Positions 53,600-62,297 of a DNA stretch of 64,000 nucleotides are shown in pieces; positions within the stretch are counted from its first letter, which is position 1, and the number at the start of each line of letters is the position of its first letter. Both the position numbers and the translations under genes were made by a program. The stretch is from an uncultured Clostridium sp. GTDB lineage: Bacteria; Bacillota; Clostridia; Lachnospirales; Lachnospiraceae. Below the pieces are notes generated by a model, which made no database searches, was not told the DNA's origin, and worked only from the letters and a program-made list of their open reading frames with translations. The stretch is from the NCBI GenBank assembly GCA_900543885.1, contig UQTA01000005.1, positions 1-64,000 of the forward strand, given 5' to 3'.

Positions 53600-54223
53600 T
53601 TATAATTCAGTATTTTCACCTTTCAGTCCAATAAAGCTGCCTTCTGGAAGTCCTCCCTCTGCATGGCCGATAAGCCATTTATTCACAGCTGCCAACAGTT
53701 TCTCTTCCCCACTCTTATTTTCCGGCTTGTGGCTTAACTCCCCATTGGTTCCCTTTGGAAGGACAACTACACAGCGGAAACCTTTAGCACTGGTCTGGCA
53801 TGGCGCATAGTGAAGAGTAGTTGCATACACTTCGATCATAGTACCTGCCGGAACGAAAAATGCTTTTACCTTAGATGTATCTAATGTATGATCATCTTCT
53901 ATTTCCTCTTCTTTGGCCAAAAGCAGGACCATATCGCTGACTGCAATATTGATCTCTGAGTCCCTGTGATACTCTAATGCGTTTAATTTACGGTTATGTC
54001 CGTTGCAGTAACCGATCTGGATCGGCATCTGGCCATAAACACCGTCTGCCAGTTCCTTGGCGATCTTTAAATCTTCCAGTTCCTTTACAGAAGCCACATA
54101 CACTACATCATCAGGGCATGGGGTTTCTTCCATTTTCTGTAAAATTTCTTTTAAGTCATAGCCATGAATGACCTTGCCATACTTTTTAAATTCCGGCTCC
54201 ATTACACTTATCTGTTTAATCAT
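53600..54223 (-). CDS. DUF4867 family protein
   Basis: 207 residues, no signal or membrane segment. The predicted central part (about 85-160) looks like a cupin-type beta barrel with FVPAGTMIEVYATTLHYAPCQT; the His and Glu there could bind a metal. DUF4867 proteins are seen in sugar operons of Firmicutes. It overlaps the kinase gene by ATGA and precedes the isomerase by 16 bp. A mutarotase- or lyase-like role is possible but not shown. Confidence 0.75.
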   Translation of the reverse strand: MIKQISVMEPEFKKYGKVIHGYDLKEILQKMEETPCPDDVVYVASVKELEDLKIAKELADGVYGQMPIQIGYCNGHNRKLNALEYHRDSEINIAVSDMVLLLAKEEEIEDDHTLDTSKVKAFFVPAGTMIEVYATTLHYAPCQTSAKGFRCVVVLPKGTNGELSHKPENKSGEEKLLAAVNKWLIGHAEGGLPEGSFIGLKGENTEL

Positions 54224-55746
54224 ACTAATTCTGCCAACTCCTTATAATCATTTTTCAAGCTTGTATACAATTTCTGGTACAATCTGTGATATTTTTCATA
54301 AACAGCCACTTCTTCTGCCTTTGGCTCTGTACTGTCCCTGGGTGTGATCAGCTGGTCACATGCCTTTTCCACACTTTCATACAGACCACAGGCAACACCT
54401 GCTAAAATGGCAGCTCCCAGTGCTGGACCTTCCTCCTGTACCACCCGCTCTACAGAGCAGTTGTAAAGATCTGCTAACATCTGGCGCCATACCGGACTCT
54501 TTCCACCGCCGCCGCAGGCTTTCATACAGTCTACTTTTATTCCCAACTCTTTAAGGATCTCATTGCAGTCGCCAAGAGAATAGGCAACGCCTTCCATTAC
54601 AGCACGCAGCAGGTGCTTTCTTGTATGAATTGCGGATAATCCGAAAAATACGCCTCTGCAGTCCGGATCCAGATGTGGTGTCCTTTCACCCATTAAATAA
54701 GGAAGATAGATCAGCCGGTCACTTCCCGGCGCTACAGATGCTGCGTCTGCATTGATCTGGTCATATACATCCACGCCTTTGTTCTCTGCCTCTTTTACAT
54801 AATCCTGGCAGAACTGGTCTTTGAACCATTTTAGGGAAAGTCCTGCAGCCTGTGTCACCCCCATCATATGCCATGCTCCCGGTACAGCACAGCAGCAGGT
54901 ATGGATCCTTCCTTTTGGATCGATCGCCGGTTTGCTTGTATGTGCAAATACAACACCGGAAGTACCAATGGTCGTAAAGGCAGTTCCGTCTTTTACAACA
55001 CCGGTTCCCACTGCAGCAGCCGCATTATCACCGGCACCACCTGCTACGACACAGCTTTCGGAAAGTCCTAACTCCTGTGCCACCTCTGGAAGCAGTGTTC
55101 CTGTTGCTTCACAGGATTCATATACCTTTCCTAAAAGGTTCTTATCAATCTTTAATGCTTCCAGCACTTCATCTGACCAGCAGCGGCCTGGAACGTCTAA
55201 AAGCTGCATACCGCTTGCGTCAGAAACTTCTGTTGCAAATACACCGGTGAGTATGTAACGGATGTAATCTTTTGGAAGTAAAATATGACGGCAGCAGTTA
55301 TAATTTTCCGGCTCATTTTTCCGTACCCAGAGGATCTTCGCTGCAGTCCAGCCGGTCAACGGCGGGTTGGCTGTAATACGGATCCATTCTTCCTTTGGCA
55401 TGATCTTTAACATGTCTTCTACTTCTGCGCCAGTTCTCTGGTCACACCAGATAATAGAAGGACGGATCACCTTTCCTGCCTCGTCTAACATGACCAGTCC
55501 ATGCATCTGTCCGGAAATTCCGATTCCTTTTACCTCGTCTTTATCTGCCCCTGATTTAGAAACTACTTCTTTTATAGTCTTAAGAACTGCAGCCGCCCAG
55601 TCTTCCGGTTTCTGCTCTGCCCAGCCATTTTCCGGCTGATACAGCGGATATTCCTGTGAAGCAGATGCGATCACAGTTCCTTTTTCATCAAACAAAACCG
55701 TCTTTGTTGCGGAAGTTCCCACATCGATCCCCAAAAGATAATTCAT
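54220..55746 (-). CDS. xylB: Xylulokinase-type FGGY sugar kinase
   Basis: 508 residues. N-terminal ATPase motif LLGIDVGTSATKTVLFDEKG, substrate region SGQMHGLVMLDEAG and IIWCDQRT, second motif TTIGTSGVVF, and the FGGY signature ACGGGGKSPVWRQMLADLYN. Phosphorylates D-xylulose or a related ketose for the pentose phosphate route. The partner isomerase is not XylA but a FucI/AraA-like one, so the natural ketose may be ribulose or fuculose instead. RBS AGAAGGGAGA. First gene of its operon. Confidence 0.9.
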   Translation of the reverse strand: MNYLLGIDVGTSATKTVLFDEKGTVIASASQEYPLYQPENGWAEQKPEDWAAAVLKTIKEVVSKSGADKDEVKGIGISGQMHGLVMLDEAGKVIRPSIIWCDQRTGAEVEDMLKIMPKEEWIRITANPPLTGWTAAKILWVRKNEPENYNCCRHILLPKDYIRYILTGVFATEVSDASGMQLLDVPGRCWSDEVLEALKIDKNLLGKVYESCEATGTLLPEVAQELGLSESCVVAGGAGDNAAAAVGTGVVKDGTAFTTIGTSGVVFAHTSKPAIDPKGRIHTCCCAVPGAWHMMGVTQAAGLSLKWFKDQFCQDYVKEAENKGVDVYDQINADAASVAPGSDRLIYLPYLMGERTPHLDPDCRGVFFGLSAIHTRKHLLRAVMEGVAYSLGDCNEILKELGIKVDCMKACGGGGKSPVWRQMLADLYNCSVERVVQEEGPALGAAILAGVACGLYESVEKACDQLITPRDSTEPKAEEVAVYEKYHRLYQKLYTSLKNDYKELAELV

Positions 55747-56028
55747 GATCTTCTCATTCTCCCTTCTAAAAAACAGTTACACTGTCAAATCCATTCTAAA
55801 ATGATTATAACTTATCCTAATCTTTCTTTCCAGAGCAGTTCTTATCCTTATAATAGCACTTTCTTATCTTTTATTACTGTTCACGCATCCCATGTACAGT
55901 AACTATCTTTTTACATTCTTCTCATTGTATGGTATATTGGGAGCAGAAAATAACGGTGAGAATACCATAGTGTTGGGAGCAAAATACCTTTTGACGCCAA
56001 AATCAAAGAATACATAGAAAGACGAATC

Positions 56029-56877
56029 ATGGATTTTAAAGATTTTAAATACGAAATGGTGGTCCCTAACGAAGACCTTCCCTGCAAATTTTTCATTTTT
56101 GAAGGAAGAAATGGCAATTACCGCCGAGCCAACCACTGGCACCAGTCTGTAGAGATTTTCCTGGTATTGGAAGGCAGCCTGAAATTTTATGTGGACAGCC
56201 AGTCCCAGCCTTTAAATGCCGGTGAGTTGATCATTGTAAACTCCAATGAAATCCATTCCATTGAAGCACCTGACCCCAATCTGACCCTTGTGCTTCAGAT
56301 CCCTGCTTCCTATTTTGCACCTTATATGGGTGAACAGGACTATGCCATATTTGTAAGCCAGTCCCAGGAGAAAAACCATTCACTGGCTGTTCTTATTGAA
56401 GAAATGTATCATATATACACAAAAAAAGAAAAGGCTTATCTTTTAAAGATGCAAAGCCTTTTCTATGAACTCTTATACCAGATGGCAACGGATTTTATGA
56501 AAACAGAAGCCGATGAGGGAACTCTGCGGCAAAAACGGCACTTAGACCGCCTCTCCCAGATCACTTCTTATATGAAGAAACACTATAACCAGCCTATTAC
56601 CCTGGAAAGCGTAGCGGAAACCTTCAGTTTCTCTCCCAACTACTTATCCCGCATGTTCCGCCTTTATGCCGGGATCAGTTATAAAACCTATCTTTTAAAT
56701 CTGCGCACAGAATATGCTTTCCGTGAAATGATCCACACAGACCGCAGTTTAAATGATATTGCTATTAACAATGGTTTCCCAAACAGCCGGGCGTTCGCAA
56801 AATCCTTTCTGAAACGCTATGACTGTCTGCCTGGAGAATACAGAAAGAAAATGCAGCTTATTGTTTCCCAGCCTTAA
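56029..56877 (+). CDS. AraC family transcriptional regulator
   Basis: 282 residues. Cupin-like sensor (about 20-130: NHWHQSVEIFLVLEGSLKFYVD) and two helix-turn-helix units at the C-terminus (about 185-280; ITLESVAETFSFSPNYLSRMFRLYAG and SLNDIAINNGFPNSRAFAKSFLKRYDCLPGEYR). Divergent from the kinase-isomerase operon, which it probably activates on sugar binding. The 282-bp gap between them holds A/T-rich promoter sequence with two copies of AGGATAAG (minus strand). The 3' end overlaps the convergent methyltransferase gene by 20 bp. Confidence 0.93.
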   Translation: MDFKDFKYEMVVPNEDLPCKFFIFEGRNGNYRRANHWHQSVEIFLVLEGSLKFYVDSQSQPLNAGELIIVNSNEIHSIEAPDPNLTLVLQIPASYFAPYMGEQDYAIFVSQSQEKNHSLAVLIEEMYHIYTKKEKAYLLKMQSLFYELLYQMATDFMKTEADEGTLRQKRHLDRLSQITSYMKKHYNQPITLESVAETFSFSPNYLSRMFRLYAGISYKTYLLNLRTEYAFREMIHTDRSLNDIAINNGFPNSRAFAKSFLKRYDCLPGEYRKKMQLIVSQP

Positions 56878-57565
56878 GGATCATCAGAGACAGATAGGGG
56901 ACGTCATTCTCCTTTAATTCCTTATAATCACGGATCAGGCGCTGTTCCTTCGTTCCGGCTTTTTCCACCAGTACAAAAGACTCTTCCCTTTTGCTTTCCT
57001 GGATCGCTGTTAAAAGAGCTTCTTTATCAGAAGAAGGCTTCATAAACACTACATTGTCATGTTCCATAAGCAGTTTTTGCAGATCCTCTGCATCGTTTTT
57101 GCGTACCGGCGCGATCACCAGATCTTCATCCCAGGCAGTAAGGGGAGTCTTTGCGATAGCTGCTGCCGCGCAGAAGGAAGGAATTCCCGGAATAATTTCC
57201 GTCTCTGTACCAAAAGCTTCTATATAAGGAAGAGTATACATAAAAGTGCTGTATACAGATGGATCACCTAATGTGATAAAAGCTCCTGTTTTCTCTCCTT
57301 TTAAATATCCAGAGATGATACGGCCATTTTCCTGCCACATTTTCTTTAATTCATCCCCATGGTAATGCATGGGATATTCCAGATCTACGATCTGGGCTTT
57401 GCTGTCTTTTACATGTTCTTTAATAATATCAAAGGCAAAGCTTCCTGCTCCCTTTTTCTTTTCCGGGCAGAAGATCACATCTGCCTGCTGTAATATTTTA
57501 TATGCCTTTAAGGTAAGCAGCTCCGGGTCTCCCGGTCCTACTCCAATGCCGTATAATTTTCCCAT
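56858..57565 (-). CDS. cobI: Precorrin-2/cobalt-factor II C20-methyltransferase (CobI/CbiL type)
   Basis: 235 residues. N-terminal LYGIGVGPGDPELLTLKA is the SAM-dependent tetrapyrrole methylase signature, followed by KGAGSFAFDIIKEHV and GDPSVYSTFMYT, typical of C20 methylases. It acts early in corrin ring formation. It stands alone: no other cob/cbi gene is in the window, and a divergent ABC importer shares its 127-bp promoter gap. The pathway must be elsewhere or it serves another tetrapyrrole. Confidence 0.88.
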   Translation of the reverse strand: MGKLYGIGVGPGDPELLTLKAYKILQQADVIFCPEKKKGAGSFAFDIIKEHVKDSKAQIVDLEYPMHYHGDELKKMWQENGRIISGYLKGEKTGAFITLGDPSVYSTFMYTLPYIEAFGTETEIIPGIPSFCAAAAIAKTPLTAWDEDLVIAPVRKNDAEDLQKLLMEHDNVVFMKPSSDKEALLTAIQESKREESFVLVEKAGTKEQRLIRDYKELKENDVPYLSLMILKAGKQ

Positions 57566-57692
57566 TTTTTCCTAATTTCCTTTTATTTTTTCTCAATAGA
57601 ACCATTTTAACAGCACTTGTCTGCCACAGCAAGGGATTTTTGTGGTAAGATAGATGCTATATTATTATGTACCCAGGGAGGATTTATTTATT

Positions 57693-58802
57693 ATGAAAAG
57701 ATCGATGAAACTTCTGGCTGCTGCTCTTGCAGGAACGATTGCTTTAAGCGGCTGCGCCAAAAACTCTGACAAACAGGCATCTTCTGCCGAGACAACTATC
57801 GCTGAAACAGAAAGCTCTAAAGAAGCTTCTGCTGCGTCCACTGAAACGTCTGAAGAAAGTGCTGACCAGTCCAGTAACGCCTCTGAAAACAATGAAAATG
57901 CTTCCGGTGCCGCTGTCCGCGTTGGCTCTTTAAAGGGACCTACTTCTATGGGCCTTGCTGAGTTAATGGACCGTGCAGAAAAAGGCGAAACTGAAAATGA
58001 TTACACCTTTACCATGGCCGGAAAAGCCGATGAACTGGTTGGTTCTGTGGCAAACGGCGACCTGGATATTGTTTTAGTACCTGCCAATGTTGCAAGTATC
58101 CTGTATACAAAAACCCAGGGCAATGTAAATGTGATCGATATCAATACCCTTGGTGTTCTCTATGTAGTTGCTTCTGATGACTCCATTTCCTCCATGGAAG
58201 ACCTGAAGGAAAAAACCCTTTACATGACCGGAAAAGGTACTACCCCGGAATATGTGATGAACTATCTTCTTTCTGAAAATGGTTTAAATGACGGGGATGT
58301 TACCTTAGAGTTTAAGTCCGAAGCTGCCGAAGTTGCCTCTGTATTAAAGGAAGATCCATCTGCTGTAGGCGTCCTTCCCCAGCCTTTTGCAACTGCAGCC
58401 TGCATCCAGAACGAAGCTTTAAAGCCGGTTCTTGACCTGACTGAACAGTGGAACCTTTTAAATAAGGAAAACGGAAGCCAGTTAGTAACAGGCGTTACTA
58501 TTGTACGCAGTGACTTCTTAAAGGAAAATGAAGAGGCCGTAAAACTGTTTATGGAAGACCACAAGGCATCTGCCGCTTATACCAGTGAACATCTGGACGA
58601 GGCTGCTGAAATGGTAGCAGCTTTAGGTATCGTTGAGAAGGCACCCATCGCAAAAAAGGCTATGCCAGCCTGCAACATTGTGTGCATCACAGGGGAAGAA
58701 ATGAAGTCTGCGCTTTCCGGTTATTTATCTGTTCTGGAAGCTGCTGACGCAAAATCCATTGGCGGCCAGTTACCAGGCGATGACTTCTACTACCTTCCAT
58801 AA
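57693..58802 (+). CDS. ABC transporter substrate-binding lipoprotein, NitT/TauT (NMT1-like) type
   Basis: 369 residues. Signal MKRSMKLLAAALAGTIALSGCAKN with lipidated Cys; long Ser/Glu/Ala linker (25-77); binding domain from about 80 (VRVGSLKGPTSMGLAELMDRAEKG..). The pattern GPTSMG..ADELVGSVANGDLDIVLVPAN fits binding proteins for small anions or vitamin precursors. RBS GGGAGG. First of three ABC genes; ligand unknown. Divergent from cobI. Confidence 0.87.
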   Translation: MKRSMKLLAAALAGTIALSGCAKNSDKQASSAETTIAETESSKEASAASTETSEESADQSSNASENNENASGAAVRVGSLKGPTSMGLAELMDRAEKGETENDYTFTMAGKADELVGSVANGDLDIVLVPANVASILYTKTQGNVNVIDINTLGVLYVVASDDSISSMEDLKEKTLYMTGKGTTPEYVMNYLLSENGLNDGDVTLEFKSEAAEVASVLKEDPSAVGVLPQPFATAACIQNEALKPVLDLTEQWNLLNKENGSQLVTGVTIVRSDFLKENEEAVKLFMEDHKASAAYTSEHLDEAAEMVAALGIVEKAPIAKKAMPACNIVCITGEEMKSALSGYLSVLEAADAKSIGGQLPGDDFYYLP

Positions 58803-58834
58803 ATAACTTACAGGATCTTTTTCTTAATGCTTAA

Positions 58835-59578
58835 ATGAAAAATCAGATGAAAAAATATGGAAAAAACTGGGTATGCTGGCTGATCTGGATCGGGATCTGG
58901 CAGCTGGCAGACCTCTTTATCCACAACAATGTTATTTTTGCAGGTCCTCTGGATATGGCGATGACTTTGGCTGGCTTGTTACGGGACAGTGACTTCTGGC
59001 TAAGTCTCCTCCATTCATCCCTTCGGATCTGCCTTGGCTTTTTAAGTGCCTTTTGCCTGGGGATCCTTCTTGGAAGCCTTGCATGGGCCTTTCCTCTGGT
59101 AAAAGAATTTTTAAAACCACCTATGCTGATGATCCGCTGCGTACCAGTGGCCTCTTTCGTCATTCTGGCACTGATCTGGATCGGATCAGAAAACCTGTCG
59201 GTTTTTATTTCCTTTCTGGTGGTGGTGCCTATGATCTATGGTGCCACACTTGCCGGTCTTGAAAATATGGATCAGAAACTTTTGGAAATGTCCCAGGTCT
59301 TTTCCATGCCATTTTCTAAAAAAGTGCGATATCTCTTTATCCCGGCTGTCCACCCTTATCTGGTAAGCAGCTGCCGGACTGCCCTGGGAATGAGCTGGAA
59401 ATCAGGAGTTGCAGCAGAAGTGATAGGTATTCCCAATGCTTCTATTGGCGAGCAGCTCTATTACACCAAATTATACCTGGATACCTCCGGGCTTTTTGCC
59501 TGGACCTTTTCCATTATCCTTATAAGCGCGGTTTTTGAATTTGTTTTTCTTACATTATTAAAGAAAGTACGGCACTGA
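58835..59578 (+). CDS. ABC transporter permease, NitT/TauT type
   Basis: 247 residues, six helices. N-terminal NWVCWLIWIGIWQLADLFI and EAA-like loop MSQVFSMPFSKKVRYLFIPAVHPYLVS with the AGMSWK-like ALGMSWKSGVAAEVIG block are typical of SsuC/TauC permeases. No good ribosome site precedes the ATG; two ATGs are four codons apart. Gene order SBP-permease-ATPase. Confidence 0.9.
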   Translation: MKNQMKKYGKNWVCWLIWIGIWQLADLFIHNNVIFAGPLDMAMTLAGLLRDSDFWLSLLHSSLRICLGFLSAFCLGILLGSLAWAFPLVKEFLKPPMLMIRCVPVASFVILALIWIGSENLSVFISFLVVVPMIYGATLAGLENMDQKLLEMSQVFSMPFSKKVRYLFIPAVHPYLVSSCRTALGMSWKSGVAAEVIGIPNASIGEQLYYTKLYLDTSGLFAWTFSIILISAVFEFVFLTLLKKVRH

Positions 59579-59579
59579 T

Positions 59580-60206
59580 ATGGAACAGATCATAATAAAA
59601 AACCTGTCAAAATCCTATGGTTCCCTGACCGTTTTGAAAAATGTGAATCTTACGCTGGACCGGGATCAGACTTACTGCCTGATGAGCCCTTCAGGAACAG
59701 GAAAGACCACTTTATTCCGCATTCTCATGGGGTTAGAAAAGGCAGACGAGGGGAAAATTGTCTGGAATGCCGGTTCTGGTTCCGGTTTTGGCTCTGATAG
59801 GGATGTTTCCCGGCCTCTGCGTATTTCCACTGTTTTCCAGGAAGACCGGCTCTGCCCCACATTTTCACCTTTAGAAAATGTGATGATGGTGCAAAAGCAG
59901 CCCACCTGCGAACCTTTAAAAAATGAGATCCGCACCGCTATGTGCCGTCTGCTGCCGGAAGAATGTTTAAACCGGCCGGTATCTACCTTAAGCGGGGGTA
60001 TGAAACGACGGACTGCGATTTTACGGGCACTTCTTACTAAATCCGATATGCTTTTATTGGATGAACCCTTTACAGGACTGGATGAAGAAACGAAGATAGA
60101 TGTTATAAGATTTTTACAGGAATACAGAAATAACCGTTTTCTGCTGATCTCCACTCACCAGAAAGAGGATGTAGAGTTGCTTAAAGGCATATTGATCACA
60201 TTGTAA
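59580..60206 (+). CDS. ABC transporter ATPase, NitT/TauT type
   Basis: 208 residues, shorter than the usual 240-260. Walker A SPSGTGKTT, Q-loop VFQEDRLCPTFSPLENV, signature LSGGMKRRTAILRAL, Walker B LLLDEPFTGLDEET. The C-terminal accessory part is missing. It starts one base after the permease stop. Terminator at 60292 closes the operon. Confidence 0.92.
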   Translation: MEQIIIKNLSKSYGSLTVLKNVNLTLDRDQTYCLMSPSGTGKTTLFRILMGLEKADEGKIVWNAGSGSGFGSDRDVSRPLRISTVFQEDRLCPTFSPLENVMMVQKQPTCEPLKNEIRTAMCRLLPEECLNRPVSTLSGGMKRRTAILRALLTKSDMLLLDEPFTGLDEETKIDVIRFLQEYRNNRFLLISTHQKEDVELLKGILITL

Positions 60207-60291
60207 TATTGCTCCAATACTGGCTATTCCAGATATGATTCAACCTAAATACTCGTTACAGTCCAGCTATTACGAATATTTTGCTATTTTA

Positions 60292-60316
60292 AAGCCCGGT
60301 TTTGCCGGGCTTTTTT
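60292..60316 (+). terminator. Terminator of the NitT/TauT-type ABC operon
   Basis: AGCCCGG (60293-60299), five-base loop, CCGGGCT (60305-60311), then TTTTT. Just upstream at 60255-60267, GTTACAGTCCAGC equals the outer end of the 151-bp repeat and may be a broken copy. Confidence 0.92.
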
Positions 60317-60343
60317 GCACAGTAAGAAATTTTTATGATCTGT

Positions 60344-60967
60344 TTAATTTCTCGGCTGGATCACGCTTTTTCCATTGTCAAAAGACGGATTAAACGCATA
60401 GAAATTCTTGCTGTCCAGCTTCTCCTGGGTGATGCGCAGTGCTTCACCAAAACGCTGATAATGGACGATCTCACGCTCTCTTAAATATTTGATGGGTTCG
60501 CATACGTCATAATCCGTTACTACACGGAGAATGTTGTCATATGTGGAGCGGGCTTTCTGTTCTGCTGCCATATCTTCATGAAGATCCGTAATAATATCTC
60601 CCTTACTCTGGAACTCGCAGGCATTAAAGGGCACTCCACCAGCTGCCTGGGGCCAGATCCCGGTAGCATGGTCAATATAATAAGGTCCAAATCCCTGTTC
60701 TACCAGCTGCTCAGCTGTTAAATTACGTGTAAGCTGATGAACGATAGCTGCTACGATTTCCAGATGTGCCAGTTCTTCTGTACCAATATCTGTAAGGACT
60801 GCCTTGCACTCCTTGTATGGCATGGAATAGCGCTGAGAAAGATAGCGCATGGAAGCTCCCATTTCTCCATCCGGCCCGCCGTACTGACTCATTATAAACA
60901 TCGCCATTTTCGCATTTGGCTCTTTGATATTTACAGGAAATTCCAGTCTTTTTTCATAGATCCACAT
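60344..60967 (-). CDS. cotJC: Spore coat protein CotJC (manganese-catalase fold)
   Basis: 207 residues. Ferritin-like four-helix protein with metal-ligand pattern GTEELAHLEIVAAIVHQL (Glu/His) and a matching pair in the second half. CotJC belongs to the Mn-catalase family and is built into the inner coat of spores. Start 60967 follows GGAAGGAGG; TAATG couples it to cotJB. Confidence 0.95.
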   Translation of the reverse strand: MWIYEKRLEFPVNIKEPNAKMAMFIMSQYGGPDGEMGASMRYLSQRYSMPYKECKAVLTDIGTEELAHLEIVAAIVHQLTRNLTAEQLVEQGFGPYYIDHATGIWPQAAGGVPFNACEFQSKGDIITDLHEDMAAEQKARSTYDNILRVVTDYDVCEPIKYLREREIVHYQRFGEALRITQEKLDSKNFYAFNPSFDNGKSVIQPRN

Positions 60968-61227
60968 TAATAGCCGCCTCCTTCCCATGGCCACGGGTCA
61001 TCTGTCCAGGACCAGTAGACTGTATCTCTGGCGTTTTCAGCACGTAACGGCCCATACTGGGCTTCGTAGGCATTTCTGGCATCTGCATATGCCTGTGACA
61101 TCTGTTTCAGATAGGCAATGGCCTGAGAGTCACAGGGATGTGTATCCAGATAGAGGTTTGCTTCTGTTACTGCAAAGCCAGCCTGGTTTACTGCCATAAG
61201 CAAGGCATCCCTTGAAGTGTTGTTCAT
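60967..61227 (-). CDS. cotJB: Spore coat protein CotJB
   Basis: 86 residues: LLMAVNQAGFAVTEANLYLDTHPCDSQAIAYLKQ and ending WSWTDDPWPWEGGGY, the CotJB pattern. One-base overlap with cotJC and adjacency to cotJA show the standard operon. Confidence 0.95.
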   Translation of the reverse strand: MNNTSRDALLMAVNQAGFAVTEANLYLDTHPCDSQAIAYLKQMSQAYADARNAYEAQYGPLRAENARDTVYWSWTDDPWPWEGGGY

Positions 61228-61773
61228 CTAGCTGCACCTCCCTTTATCAAAAGCCAGGTCCAGTTCTGAAAAGATGGTTCCCTGGGCTAATCCCCGTTCC
61301 GGACCATAAGGGTTCTTCCACTGCTGCCATGGCACATAGGCCATTGCCAGGGGATAATCTTTTTCTAAAACTCCCGGCATACTTCCCGGACAGAAAGCAT
61401 TGCCCTCCAGTCCCGGCATGTAGTTCCACCCGAAATCTCTGTTATTATCCCAATTATTTCCATTTTGCGGTGTCTGCATGGTTGCGGCATTTGCCGGCAT
61501 CCGTCCTGTTCCAGTATTTGCTGGCATCATCTGAGGCATCTGTCCTGTCATCCCATTTGCCGGCATCAACCGGGGCGTCTGACCTGTCATCCTATTTTCC
61601 GGCATCATCCCATCATTTATCTGGTTTCCCATCTGAGGATACCGGGTTACGTTTCCCGCCTGCATTGCCGGATCCAGGCAGCTTCTCACAGACTGGTTCT
61701 GGTTTCCGGATACCTTACGACACCGGCCGCTGCAGCCGCAGTCACTATATTTCATATCTGTATATGGCTCCAT
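61228..61773 (-). CDS. cotJA: Spore coat associated protein CotJA, with N-terminal repeat extension
   Basis: 181 residues, about twice the common CotJA length. The CotJA domain is at the end (about 140-181: LAMAYVPWQQWKNPYGPERG..GTIFSELDLAFDKG). Before it is a low-complexity part (50-110) with repeats of the form MTGQ(T/M)P-MPAN, rich in Met, Asn, Pro and Gly, and a Cys cluster near residue 12 (CGCSGRC). Such extensions are usual for coat proteins that cross-link. RBS AAAAGGAG. Confidence 0.88.
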   Translation of the reverse strand: MEPYTDMKYSDCGCSGRCRKVSGNQNQSVRSCLDPAMQAGNVTRYPQMGNQINDGMMPENRMTGQTPRLMPANGMTGQMPQMMPANTGTGRMPANAATMQTPQNGNNWDNNRDFGWNYMPGLEGNAFCPGSMPGVLEKDYPLAMAYVPWQQWKNPYGPERGLAQGTIFSELDLAFDKGRCS

Positions 61774-61921
61774 ATCAATTAATATCTCCTTTTCTTTTCC
61801 CTATTAATTTATGTAGTCCTGCTAAATGCTGTTACAACCGCTGCCATCTTTTCCTGTATACCACTGCCCTTTCCCACATTCTGTTTTTTCTCCGTTATCT
61901 GCACACATTGTCCCTCTGTCC

Positions 61922-61930
61922 CATATCTTA
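61922..61930 (+). promoter_or_regulatory. Candidate sigma-K type -10 element
   Basis: CATATCTTA fits the sigma-K -10 consensus CATANNNTA, with AC 15-17 bp before it. It lies about 95 bp upstream of the Cys-rich gene. Weak evidence; only the family context suggests a late sporulation promoter. The rest of the 61774-62024 gap shows nothing. Confidence 0.3.
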
Positions 61931-62024
61931 TAGTACAAACATATCAAAGACAGCACTTACCGGTGCTTCTTTCCTGTGTTTAAGCAATCATCAGTAAGTA
62001 ATTAATTAAAAGGAGTGTGGATTT

Positions 62025-62297
62025 ATGTGTTGGTTTGGATGTAATAATCGCTGGAATAATGGATGCAATGGCTGGAATAACGGATGCAGCGGCAGCTGTG
62101 GACGTTGTAATAACAACGGATGCGGCGGCAGGAATTCCTTCCGTGAAGGCTTCCGTCAAGGATACTGGCAGGGATATAATGATGCACTGTGGAACCGCGG
62201 CAACTGTGGTGGCTGTGACCATGATGGCGGCTGTGGCGGATGCAGCAGTGACCGTGATGGCGGCTGTGGCGGTGGATGCGGTGGCAGCTGCAACTAG
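62025..62297 (+). CDS. Cysteine- and glycine-rich small protein, probable spore coat component
   Basis: 90 residues with 14 Cys. An N-terminal Asn/Trp/Gly part (CWFGCNNRWNNGCNGWNNGC), a helical middle (SFREGFRQGYWQGYNDALW) and a C-terminal CGGC-rich part. Preceded by AAAAGGAG at good distance. Divergent from cotJ, so a cross-linked coat protein is the most natural reading. Similar Cys/Gly tails occur in heterocycle-containing peptides, but no modifying enzymes are here. The stop codon TAG is inside the terminal repeat of the element that follows, so the original C-terminus may have been different. Confidence 0.7.
   Translation: MCWFGCNNRWNNGCNGWNNGCSGSCGRCNNNGCGGRNSFREGFRQGYWQGYNDALWNRGNCGGCDHDGGCGGCSSDRDGGCGGGCGGSCN

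Noticed and set aside
60255..60267. Third copy of the 151-bp repeat
   Set aside because: Only the outermost 13 bases match (GTTACAGTCCAGC); the rest is lost or was never there, so it is not listed as a copy.
62025..62297. Heterocycle-containing bacteriocin precursor
   Set aside because: CGGC runs recall such precursors, but no cyclodehydratase, leader or exporter is nearby; a coat protein fits the context better.
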